NCBI RefSeq assembly: GCF_030161555.1
Contig: NZ_BSUK01000001.1
Location: 3,472,001-3,536,000 of the forward strand
DNA: 64,000 nucleotides
Direction: 5' to 3'
From: Luteimicrobium album
GTDB taxonomy: Bacteria; Actinomycetota; Actinomycetes; Actinomycetales; Cellulomonadaceae
The translations under genes and the position numbers were made by a program. Below, piece after piece: positions 37,667-48,376 of this stretch (within the stretch, counting starts at the first letter, position 1; each line of letters begins with the position of its first letter). The notes below the pieces were generated by a model that worked only from the letters and a program-made list of their open reading frames with translations, had not been told where the DNA came from and searched no databases.

Positions 37667-37858
37667 CGGCGGCTGCGAGGAGTGACGCCCCTCGGCCCGG
37701 ACCTCGTGCGTCCGAGCAGGCGGCCGCCCGCGCGTCCGGCGTACCGACGAGAGGCCGGCGTACCGACGAGAGGCCGGCGGCATCGCCGGCGAAGGTGTGG
37801 TGGCACCGCGACCTTGCCCCCGCCCGCACCTCCAGGGCTTCCGCACCCTGGAGGAACG
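37667..37858 (+). promoter_or_regulatory. Translational T-box-like leader (predicted tRNA-Asp sensing)
   Basis: A TAGGCT hexamer (37655-37660) predicts a start of transcription near 37667. A 5-bp stem CGAGG/CCTCG (37676-37680, 37690-37694) holds AGTGACGCC, with GAC (Asp codon) at 37684-37686, like an ultrashort stem I. The T-box core GGTGGCACCGCG lies at 37799-37810, inside AAGGT...ACCTT (37792-37796, 37811-37815). TGGC can pair with a tRNA end whose discriminator is G, as in tRNA-Asp. A 9-bp hairpin CCTCCAGGG/CCCTGGAGG (37829-37837, 37846-37854) sequesters the RBS of the AspRS gene. Confidence 0.65.
37736..37773. repeat. 19-bp tandem direct repeat in the AspRS leader
   Basis: The unit CCGGCGTACCGACGAGAGG occurs at 37736-37754 and again at 37755-37773, followed by a partial third start CCGGCGG. 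It lies between the predicted stem I and the T-box core. Confidence 0.9.
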
Positions 37859-39172
37859 ATGAGACCACCCGCACCAGCCCGCACCCTGGCCGTCGAGCTC
37901 GCCGACGCCGAGCCCGGGACCTTCGTGACCCTGATGGGGCACGTCCATCGCCGCCGTGAGCTCGCGACGGTGGCCTTCCTGGTCCTGCGCGACCGCTCGG
38001 GGCTCGCCCAGGTCGTCGTGCGCCCGCACGAGGTTCCCGACGGCGGCCTCCCGCCCGAGGAGACGGTCGTCGAGGTGACGGGGCGCGTCGCGCCGAACGC
38101 ACGCGCCGAGCGCGGTGTCGAGGTGACCATGCCACGGATCGCGCTCCTGTCCGAACCGGCGGCGACGCCGCCGATCGAGCTCTGGCGTCCGACGGTCACG
38201 GCCGGGCTTCCCACACTCCTGGACCACGCGGCGGTCACTTGGCGTCATCCTTGCCGCCGCGCCGCCTGGGAGATCGTCGCAGCGAGCCTCCGTGGCTTTC
38301 GCCGGACGCTCGACGACGCCGGGTTCACCGAGGTGCAGACCCCCAAGCTGGTCGGCACGGCCACGGAGTCGGGAGCGAACGTCTTCCCGGTCGACTACTT
38401 CGGCCGCCACGCCTACCTGGCGCAGAGCCCGCAGCTCTACAAGCAGCAGCTGGTCGGCGTCTTCGAGCGCGTCTACGAGGTGGCGCCGGTCTTCCGGGCG
38501 GAGCCGCACGACACGGTCCGGCACCTGGCCGAGTACGTGTCGCTCGACGTCGAGCTCGGGTTCGTCCGCGACCATCGGGACGTGCTCGACATGTTGCGTC
38601 TGGCGCTCGTCGGGATGCTCGACGCCGTCAGCACGCACGCGGCCGACGCCGTCGACCGTCTCGGGCTGGCCCTTCCGGTCGTCCCCGCGGAGATCCCGTT
38701 GATCCATTTCGCCGAGGCGTTGCGGCGCGTCGGTGCGTCGTCGGACGAGCCCGACCTGGCACCCGAGCACGAGCGGGCACTGGGCGTGTGGGCGCGCGAG
38801 GAGCTGGGCAGCGACCTGCTGGCGGTCGAGGGCTACCCGCTGCGCAAGCGGCCGTTCTACACGCACCCCTGGACGGGTGAGCCGATCGAGGGAGGACCGT
38901 GGTCGAACAGCTTCGACCTGCTCTTCCGCGGCGTCGAGCTCGTTACGGGCGGGCAGCGGCTGCACCGGCACAAGGACTACGTCGCCGCGCTCGAGGCGCG
39001 TGGCAAGTCGCCGGCGTCGTACGCGACGTACCTCGAGGCGTTCGCCCACGGCATGCCACCGCACGGCGGCTTCGCGATCGGGCTCGAACGGTGGGTCGCG
39101 CGGCTCGTCGGCGCCGCGAACGTCCGCGAGGTGACGCTGTTCCCGCGCGACCTGCACCGGCTAGAACCCTGA
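37859..39172 (+). CDS. Aspartate--tRNA ligase, archaeal/eukaryal-type paralogue
   Basis: A 437-residue class II synthetase. The N-terminal OB anticodon-binding domain (VTLMGHVHRRRELATVAFL) leads to the catalytic domain with motif 2 (VAPVFRAEPHDTVRHLAEY) and motif 3 (GGFAIGLERWVARLVGAANV). FTEVQTPKLVGTATESGANVF and LAQSPQLYKQQL are AspRS/AsnRS signatures. It lacks the bacterial GAD insertion, so it is the short archaeal-type form, usually a second copy beside a normal bacterial aspS. It could be nondiscriminating or a stress-induced backup. RBS GGAGG is sequestered by the leader hairpin. Confidence 0.85.
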   Translation: MRPPAPARTLAVELADAEPGTFVTLMGHVHRRRELATVAFLVLRDRSGLAQVVVRPHEVPDGGLPPEETVVEVTGRVAPNARAERGVEVTMPRIALLSEPAATPPIELWRPTVTAGLPTLLDHAAVTWRHPCRRAAWEIVAASLRGFRRTLDDAGFTEVQTPKLVGTATESGANVFPVDYFGRHAYLAQSPQLYKQQLVGVFERVYEVAPVFRAEPHDTVRHLAEYVSLDVELGFVRDHRDVLDMLRLALVGMLDAVSTHAADAVDRLGLALPVVPAEIPLIHFAEALRRVGASSDEPDLAPEHERALGVWAREELGSDLLAVEGYPLRKRPFYTHPWTGEPIEGGPWSNSFDLLFRGVELVTGGQRLHRHKDYVAALEARGKSPASYATYLEAFAHGMPPHGGFAIGLERWVARLVGAANVREVTLFPRDLHRLEP

Positions 39173-39173
39173 C

Positions 39174-39213
39174 GCGGTCCGCCGGCCCTGCGCTCGCGGG
39201 GCCGGCGGACCGC
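39174..39213. terminator. Bidirectional terminator hairpin
   Basis: A perfect 15-bp stem (39174-39188 and 39199-39213) with a 10-nt loop fills the space between the AspRS stop and the stop codon of the convergent PPOX gene. The T tract is missing, as is common in very GC-rich genomes. Confidence 0.75.
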
Positions 39214-39714
39214 TCAGCCCTGCTGACGTTCCTGCTGGCGCCGCACGAGCTCTTCGACGGCGCTGGGCAGGGTCGTCTCGAAGTCGATGAGCTTGGCCCA
39301 GGTCGGGGTCACGACGACGCGGACCATCCCGTCGGTGTAGAGCGCACGGACGCCGGCCTCCCACTCGACGCGCTGCTCAGGCGTCATCGTGTAGGTGGTG
39401 TTGGCCTCGAGGAACTCGTCGGGGATGGCGTCGACGTGGTCCAGCTCGGCCCGCCCGCGGATCAGCAGGATCGCGGGCGGGTGGACCTCGGTGTCGATCG
39501 TGAGCGCGACCGCGGGGTTGGTGCGGAGCGCCGCGAGCTTCGGCGCGTTCGGCGCGGTGCACATGACGAGCTCGGTGCCGTTCCAGCTGAACCCGATGGG
39601 GACGTTGCGGGGCGTGCCGTCGGTGGCGACGTAGGCGAGCCGGGTCAGGTCGCGGGCGAGGAGCTCGCGGCTGAGGGGGCGGTCCAGGACCTCGGTGACG
39701 TCGGCGGGTTCCAC
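39214..39714 (-). CDS. Pyridoxamine 5'-phosphate oxidase-fold (FMN/F420-type) protein
   Basis: A 166-residue split-barrel protein: SRELLARDLTRLAYVATDGT, then RNVPIGFSWNGTELVMCTAP and KLAALRTNPAVALTIDT, the usual PPOX order. Members bind FMN, F420 or haem, and the cofactor is not readable here. GTG 39714 is preferred; the frame is open to 39840 but that extension lies in the neighbouring gene. It is 16 bp downstream of the UvrA-like gene and probably the last gene of its operon. Confidence 0.78.
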   Translation of the reverse strand: MEPADVTEVLDRPLSRELLARDLTRLAYVATDGTPRNVPIGFSWNGTELVMCTAPNAPKLAALRTNPAVALTIDTEVHPPAILLIRGRAELDHVDAIPDEFLEANTTYTMTPEQRVEWEAGVRALYTDGMVRVVVTPTWAKLIDFETTLPSAVEELVRRQQERQQG

Positions 39715-39730
39715 GGTCGCTCTGCTTTTC

Positions 39731-42079
<2,349 letters not shown>

Positions 42080-42083
<4 letters not shown>

Positions 42084-42502
42084 CGGGCCGCCTGCTGGAC
42101 GCGGACGAGGTTCCCGGAGGGGTCGCGGAACGCGCAGTCGCGGACGCCGTAGGGCTGGTTGGTGGGCTCCTGGACGACCTCGGCGTCGTGGGCCTGCACG
42201 CGGTCGAAGAACGCGTCGACGTCGGGGGTGGCGAGGTTGATGGACGCGAAGGTGCCCTTGGCCATCATCTCGGCGATGGCGCGGCGCTCGTCGTCGGTGA
42301 CGCCGGGGGTGGCCTCGGGCGGGTAGAGCACGATCGACGTGTCGGGCTGGCCGGCGGGGCCGACGGTGATCCAGTGCATGCCCTTGTACCCGACGTCGGC
42401 CCGGACCTCGAACCCGAGGGCGTCGCGGTAGAACGCGAGGGCGGCGTCGGGGTCGTCCTGGGGAAGCATGGCCGAGTGAATCGTGATGTCCATGACGGTC
42501 AC
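42080..42502 (-). CDS. VOC-family protein in AraC-UvrA operon
   Basis: A 140-residue VOC protein: MDITIHSAMLPQDDPDAALAF, HWITVGPAGQPDTSIVLYPP, NLATPDVDAFFDRVQAHDAE and FRDPSGNLVRVQQ with the C-terminal metal Glu position replaced by a Leu/Val region. It overlaps the UvrA-like start by four bases and starts one base after the AraC stop. That makes a tight regulator-VOC-UvrA2 unit seen in many actinobacteria. A role in drug binding or detoxification is plausible. Confidence 0.83.
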
Positions 42503-42503
42503 G

Positions 42504-42944
<441 letters not shown>

Positions 42945-42987
42945 CCTCCGATCCTGCCACGCCCTCGCGTCCGGGCGTCGTGGGAGC

Positions 42988-43435
42988 ATGCCGTCCATGA
43001 CCTTCCGCGACGTGCGCGTGTGCGCGCTGGGCGACTCCTACGTCGCGGGCGTCGGCGACCCGCAGCACCTGGGCTGGGTGCGCCGTCTGGCCGCCCGCAC
43101 GCACACGGGCGGCCCGCCCCTCACGGTCTACGACCTCGGGGTGCGCAGGGACACCCTCGCCGACGTCGCGGCCCGCTGGCGGCGCGAGTGCGATCCGCGC
43201 CTGCCACCCGGCTGCGAGGGGCGGGTCCTCGTGGCCGGCGGCGTCAACGACACCACGGCCGTCGGCGACGGTGTCCGGGTCGCGCCCGACGACGCCGTCC
43301 GGCACCTGCGAACCGTCACGTCGGGCGCCCGGGAGCGTGGTTGGCAGGTGCTCGTCGTCGGGCGGGTACACGGTGCTGGCCGCGCTCGTCGAGCCGGCGT
43401 GGACGACCTGGCTCGACGCTCCCGCCGGGCGGTGA
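42988..43435 (+). pseudogene. SGNH/GDSL hydrolase remnant with internal deletion
   Basis: The first 120 residues are a normal SGNH start: VCALGDSYVAGVGDPQHLGW with the catalytic Ser and VLVAGGVNDTTAVGDGVRVA with the GxND block, up to WQVLVVG. The sequence then jumps, one frame over, to GGYTVLAALVEPAWTTWL...GR and a stop at 43433-43435. That tail looks like the family C-terminus just after block V, so roughly 60 codons including the catalytic Asp-His pair are missing. It could be a real deletion or an assembly collapse. ATG 42988 or 42997. Confidence 0.6.
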
Positions 43436-43491
43436 GGCGGGCCCGTCGAGCTGTCCTTCACGGGACCTTCACGACCCGACGTGCATCGGAC

Positions 43492-43517
43492 GGAACACTC
43501 CGGCAAAGTTACGGGTT
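43492..43517 (+). promoter_or_regulatory. SigR/SigH-type promoter upstream of rbpA
   Basis: GGAAC at 43492-43496 and GTT at 43515-43517 are separated by exactly 18 nt, the spacing of the redox-stress sigma factor SigR/SigH consensus GGAAT-N18-GTT. The rbpA start is 118 nt downstream. In Streptomyces rbpA is a known SigR target. Confidence 0.6.
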
Positions 43518-43634
43518 GGTATCCTCAGAAGCTTGTGCTCCCCGGCCGTATCCCGGCCAGGGACGCACCCGCGGGCCCGACCCCGAACCAGCCCGCACCA
43601 CGACAGCACGACACCCCACCACTTGGAGGACGAC

Positions 43635-43979
43635 ATGGCAGACCGCTCGCTGCGCGGCATGAGCATCGGCGCGAAGAGCATGGAGTCCGACGAAGGCGTC
43701 GACTTCGCGCCCCGGTTCCAGGCGCACTACGACTGCCCCAACGGGCACACCATCATCCTTCCGTTCTCGGTCGAGGCCGAGGTGCCCCCGACCTGGGAGT
43801 GCCGGTGCGGCGAGGAGGCGCTCCTGCGCGACGCCGAGCGCCCCGAGGCGAAGGCCACCAAGCCGCAGCGCACCCACTGGGACATGCTCCTGGAGCGCCG
43901 CACCATCAAGGAGCTCGAGGAGCTCCTCGACGAGCGTCTCGAGCTCCTGCGGGCCGGCAAGCTCCGCCGCAGCGCCTGA
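43635..43979 (+). CDS. rbpA: RNA polymerase-binding protein RbpA
   Basis: Binds the sigma subunit and beta' of RNA polymerase and stabilises open complexes, essential in many actinobacteria. The 114-residue protein starts MADRSLRGMSIGAKSMESDE and has the core YDCPNGHTIILPFSVEAEVP with WECRCGEEALL. The basic linker and sigma-interacting helix region is KPQRTHWDMLLERRTIKELEE. RBS GGAGGA is 5 nt upstream. It converges on ppm1, the same arrangement as Rv2050/Rv2051c. Confidence 0.95.
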   Translation: MADRSLRGMSIGAKSMESDEGVDFAPRFQAHYDCPNGHTIILPFSVEAEVPPTWECRCGEEALLRDAERPEAKATKPQRTHWDMLLERRTIKELEELLDERLELLRAGKLRRSA

Positions 43980-44003
43980 GCAGGGCGCCGGCCACCGGCG
44001 ACA

Positions 44004-44053
44004 CGACGACGAAAGGCTCCCGACCCGTGCTGGGTCGGGAGCCTTCGTCGTCG
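44004..44053. terminator. Bidirectional terminator between rbpA and ppm1
   Basis: A 22-23-bp stem with a single bulged base (44004-44026 and 44032-44053) and a GTGCT loop sits between the convergent genes. The stem contains an A-rich stretch on one side and T-rich on the other. Confidence 0.8.
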
Positions 44054-44060
44054 GGGGCCG

Positions 44061-44819
44061 TCAGGCCCGGCGACCACCGACGAGCGCCCGCAGCTGCTCG
44101 AGGCGGTGCTCCGCGCCCCACCGGGTCACGTTCACCAGGGCCTCGCCCACGATGTTGCCGCTCATCTTCGACGTGCCCGCCTCCCGCTCCACGAACGTGA
44201 TCGGGACCTCGACGATCCGGCCCCCGGAGCGCAGGATCCGCCACGTCATGTCCACCTGGAAGCAGTAGCCCTGCGAGGACACCGTGTCGAGGTCGATCGC
44301 CTTGAGCGTCGCGGCCCGGTACGCCCGGAACCCGCCCGTCGCGTCGTGCACCGGGATCCCCATCGCCAGGCGCGTGTACGTGTTCGCGCCGCGCGAGAGC
44401 ACCTCGCGGCGCACCGGCCAGTTCACCACGCGCCCGCCCGGCACCCAGCGGGACCCGACGACGCCGTCCACGGCCGGGTCCTGCAGGGCCGCGAGCAGCC
44501 GGGGCAGGTCCTCGGGCCGGTGCGACCCGTCCGCGTCCATCTCGACGACGACGTCGTAGCCGCGGTCGAGCGCCCACCGGAACCCCGCGATGTACGCGGT
44601 GCCCAGACCCTGCTTGCCGCTGCGGTGCAGCACGTGCACGGCCTCGTCCGTCTGCGCCCAGCCGTCCACGATCTCACCCGTGCCGTCGGGGCTGCCGTCG
44701 TCGACGACGAGAAAGTCGGCGTCGGGCACCGCCCTGCGCAGACGCTCGTACGTCACGGGCAACGAGTCCCGCTCGTCGTACGTCGGGGTCACGACCAGCA
44801 CACGGGGGCCACGGGTCAC
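44061..44819 (-). CDS. ppm1: Polyprenol monophosphomannose synthase
   Basis: Transfers mannose from GDP-mannose to polyprenyl phosphate at the membrane face, the donor for lipoglycans and protein mannosylation. The GT2 domain starts [20 protein letters not shown], with [18 protein letters not shown] and the DXD-type [35 protein letters not shown] and the C-terminal [18 protein letters not shown] are family signatures. Length is 252 residues. In mycobacteria this domain is fused to an Lnt domain; here lnt is a separate gene 9 bp upstream in the same operon. Confidence 0.9.
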   Translation of the reverse strand: MTRGPRVLVVTPTYDERDSLPVTYERLRRAVPDADFLVVDDGSPDGTGEIVDGWAQTDEAVHVLHRSGKQGLGTAYIAGFRWALDRGYDVVVEMDADGSHRPEDLPRLLAALQDPAVDGVVGSRWVPGGRVVNWPVRREVLSRGANTYTRLAMGIPVHDATGGFRAYRAATLKAIDLDTVSSQGYCFQVDMTWRILRSGGRIVEVPITFVEREAGTSKMSGNIVGEALVNVTRWGAEHRLEQLRALVGGRRA

Positions 44820-44828
44820 GCTCGATGC

Positions 44829-46427
44829 CTACCTCTCGCCAGGAAGACGCCGGCGCACGAGCGCACGACGCAGGGAGGCGATCATCCCACCGACCACCAG
44901 GAGCGCCGCAACCGCGCCCACCGCGCGGGCCGGCCACTCGCCCGCCCGCACGGCCGGGGTGATGCTCGTGCGCAGCGGCAGGTCGGCCGTCAGCTGCGCC
45001 GGCTCGAAGAGTCCGGTCCGCTGCAGGACGATCCCGCTCGGCGACACGACCGCGCTCACGCCCACCGTGGACACCTGCACCGCCGCACGCCCGGTCTCCA
45101 TCGCCCGGAAGCGGGTCATCGCGAGCTGCTGCGTCGACTCGGCCGTGTACCCGAACGACGCGTTGTTCGTCTGGACGACGAGCACCTGCGACCCGAGCTT
45201 CACGGACTGCTCGACGATCGAGTCGTACGCGACCTCGAAGCAGATGACGGTCGAGAACGGCACGTCGCGCCCCAGCCGCGCGGACGGCAGCGTCATGATC
45301 GCCGGCTCGTGGCCGGGCAGCATGTCGGTCTGCACCTCGTCGACCGAGGCCGAGAAGTGCGACACGAAGCCCCGCAGCGGGATGTACTCGCCGAACGGCA
45401 CCGGGTGCTGCTTGACGTACCGGTCGATCACGCCCTTGTCGGGGTCCCACAAGAGCGACACGTTGTACCGGCCGCCCGTCTTCGGGTACTCCTGGGCCCC
45501 CACGAGGATCGGAGCGCCCACGGCCTTCGCGGCGGCGGTGATCGCGTCTCCGACGTCCACGTACTGCTGCGGGTCGTAGTCCGAGCCGTTCTCCGGCCAG
45601 ATCACCATGTCCAGGTCGCCCGGCTGCACGTGGTCGAGGAGGTCGTACGTGCCCGACAAGTGGTTGCGCAGCACCTCGCCGGCGTTGTCGAACGCGCTCG
45701 CGCCCGGCCTGGACACGTTGCCCTGGACCATCCCGACCTTGAGCTCGCCGTCCTGCGGGAGCACGTCCAGCCCCACGGACAGCGGGGCCACGACCAGGAC
45801 GAACGCGACCGCCGTCCCGACCACGACCCCCAGCACCCGCAGCCGGACGGCGCGCAGCGCCACGATCCCGAGCAGCGTCCCGACGACCGCCACGACGAAC
45901 GAGACGCCCACGGTGCCGCCGAGGGGCGCGAGCCGCCCGACCGGCGAGTCGACCTGGGTGAACGCGAGCCGGCCCCACGGGAAGCCACCCCACGGCCACG
46001 CGGAGCGGAACGCCTCGACGCCGACGAACAGGACCGGGAACGCGACCGCGTCCCACCAGCCCGCCCGGGACAGGGGCCGCAGCCCGCGCGCCAGGGTCCA
46101 CGCGACCCCGAGCAGCGCCAGGAACAGAGCCGACGCGACGCTCAGCGCGAGCCACGCCACGACCCCGGCGGCGATGTTCGACCACCACAGGTGCGCCGGG
46201 AAGAACGCGAGGCCGAACACGAGCCCCACCAGCGCGTTCCACCACAGGCCGCGGCGCTGCAGCGCCACGTAGAGCAGGGCGACCGCGACGAAGACCAGAC
46301 CCCACACGTCGGCGTCGGGGAAGGAGAGGAAGAGGGCTGCGCCACCTGCTGCGGCGAGGACGAGCGAGAGGATCCGGCCCGGGGCAGGAGCGGGCGACGA
46401 GCGTGGCACCCGTGAAGGGTACGTCAC
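44829..46427 (-). CDS. lnt: Apolipoprotein N-acyltransferase
   Basis: Adds the third acyl chain to lipoproteins at the outer membrane leaflet. The 532-residue protein has about seven N-terminal membrane segments, a nitrilase-type catalytic domain and one C-terminal segment. The catalytic Glu-Lys-Cys triad is visible as IWPENGSDYD, YVKQHPVPFGEYIPL and STVICFEVAYDS. Motifs AWPWGGFPWGRLAF and VQTNNASFGYTAES are conserved. It precedes ppm1, as Lnt and Ppm activities are linked in actinobacteria. The 257 bp upstream hold no gene. Confidence 0.92.
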   Translation of the reverse strand: MTYPSRVPRSSPAPAPGRILSLVLAAAGGAALFLSFPDADVWGLVFVAVALLYVALQRRGLWWNALVGLVFGLAFFPAHLWWSNIAAGVVAWLALSVASALFLALLGVAWTLARGLRPLSRAGWWDAVAFPVLFVGVEAFRSAWPWGGFPWGRLAFTQVDSPVGRLAPLGGTVGVSFVVAVVGTLLGIVALRAVRLRVLGVVVGTAVAFVLVVAPLSVGLDVLPQDGELKVGMVQGNVSRPGASAFDNAGEVLRNHLSGTYDLLDHVQPGDLDMVIWPENGSDYDPQQYVDVGDAITAAAKAVGAPILVGAQEYPKTGGRYNVSLLWDPDKGVIDRYVKQHPVPFGEYIPLRGFVSHFSASVDEVQTDMLPGHEPAIMTLPSARLGRDVPFSTVICFEVAYDSIVEQSVKLGSQVLVVQTNNASFGYTAESTQQLAMTRFRAMETGRAAVQVSTVGVSAVVSPSGIVLQRTGLFEPAQLTADLPLRTSITPAVRAGEWPARAVGAVAALLVVGGMIASLRRALVRRRLPGER

Positions 46428-46684
46428 CCAGGTGGGCGGCCAGCGGTGCGGTGCCGGTCGAGATGCCGGCCGGCTCGCGCGTCCTTCGTGCCGTGCATGA
46501 CTGCCACCCGTCGTGCACGTTTTCTACTGAACGCGCGAGCCGACCTGAGCTCTGTGAGCCGTTCCGGGCGGGACGTGGCGGATGTTCCCGCTGTGGCCGT
46601 CGCGCCGGGACCCCCAGGCCTGCACACCGTCCGAACCTAACGCGCCCCCTCCTCCCGTTCAAGAGGAGCAGGGCAACCGGACGC

Positions 46685-48324
46685 TCAGTCGAGCTCGTCG
46701 TGCAGGACGACGCCCGCCCGGACGGTCTGCAGGCACCGCGGCGTCGGGAGCTCCGGGCCCAGGTCGGGCAGCAGCGGCGTCCCCGCGCGGGCCTCCGCGC
46801 TCCACGACGACATGCTGCCCGGCGCGGCCTGCACGGTCAGGTGCTCGGCGTCCCAGACCGCCAGGTGCGCGGGCGCCCCGACACGCAGCTGCCCCGCGCC
46901 CGTCCCATCCAGGCCCGCGATCCGCCACCCGCCGCGCGTGTGCGCGTTGAACGCCGCCCGGGCCGACAGCCGCTGCTCGCGCTCCGGGTGAAAAACGGCC
47001 CCACGGACCCCCGCCCACGGGTCGAGCGCCGTCACCGGGGTGTCCGACCCGAACGCCAGCGGCACGCCCGACGCGGCAAGGTCCGCGAGCGGGCTCAGGT
47101 CCGCCGCGCGCGTCGCGCCCAGGCGCTCCGCGTACATGCCGTCGGGGCCGCCCCACGCGGTCACGAACGCGGGCTGCACGCTCAGGCTCAGACCGAACAC
47201 GAGCATCGCGGCCAGCGCCTTCGCGTCGACGAGGAGCGCGTGCTCGAGCCGGTGCCGGCCCGCGGCCACGGCCTGCTGCCCGTGCACCTCGGCCGCGATC
47301 TCGAGCCCGAGCAGGAACTCGTCCATGCCCCGGTCGCCGATCACGTGGAAGCCGCCCGGCACGCCCGCCGCCGACACCGCGGCGAGGTGGTCGCAGATCT
47401 CCTGCGCGTCGAGGAACAGGGTCCCCGTCCCGTGGTCGGGGTCGTCCCGGTAGGGCGAGCGGACGGCCGCCGTGCGGGACCCGAACGAGCCGTCGACCGT
47501 CAGGTCGCCCCCGATGCCCGTCAGGCCCGGCACGTCGGCCAGGAGCTCCCGCGCGTCGTCGGGCGTGGAGCACAGCTCCCCCGGTACCCGACGACGAGCG
47601 GCAGCGCCGACTCCGCGTCGGCCGTGAGCGTGAGCAGCTCGCTCAGGCCCGCGCGCGTGTCCGCGGCGGGCGTGCTCATCTCGTGCACCGCCACGATCCC
47701 GCGCCGGGCCGCCTCCGCCAGGACCGCCCGGTACAGGGCGGTGCGGCGCACGGGCGCGAGGTCGCGCGCGACCTCGCGGGCCCGGTCGTAGGCCTGCGCC
47801 CGGACGAGCCCGTCGTCGGACCACCCGGGCGCGCCGATCGCCCCGGCACGCTCGGCGAGGCTCGTGCTGACGACCGCGGAGTGGCCGTCCACGCGGCTCG
47901 CGTAGACCGGCGCCCCGCCGCACGCGGCGTCGAGCTCGGCGCGGGTGAACGGACCCGCGTCGCCCCACGCGCTGTCGTCCCAGCCGTGCGCGAGGAGCAC
48001 CTCGCCGGACCGGGCGTCCAGATCCGCGGCCGCGTCGTGCAGGCGGGCGAGCGCGTCCGCGGGCGACGTCACGCCGGCGGCCGCGCCCAGGTCAACGCCG
48101 ACGGCCGCCAGCCCCGTCTCCAGGACGTGCGCGTGCGCGTCGACGAACGCCGGGGTCACGAGGGCGCCGTCGAGCTCGACGACACGGTCGGCGCGGGCCG
48201 CGAAGCCGTCCGCGGTGTCGTTCGCGCCGACCCACGCGACGACGCCGTCGTCGACGAGCACGGCCTCGGCGAAGGGGTCCTGGGGCGAGTGGACGACACC
48301 GCCCCGGTACAGGATCGAGGTCAC
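46685..48324 (-). CDS. YtcJ-like metal-dependent amidohydrolase (one frameshift)
   Basis: A 546-residue amidohydrolase_3 family enzyme after repair. The metal-binding VTPAFVDAHAHVLETGL (HxH) lies near residue 60. Later blocks include VAVHEMSTPA, FHVIGDRGMDEFL, RHRLEHALLVD and the SDTPVTALDPW Asp region. The frame breaks near 47580 (TACCGGGGGAGC on the coding strand, one G short). Family members hydrolyse exocyclic N-acyl or similar bonds; the substrate is unknown. It lies upstream of lnt but 257 bp away, so probably a separate unit. Confidence 0.85.
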
Positions 48325-48376
48325 GGCCCGACCCTATCCGTCCCCGTCGAGCCGTGTGGGCAGCGGGTGCGTGCGG

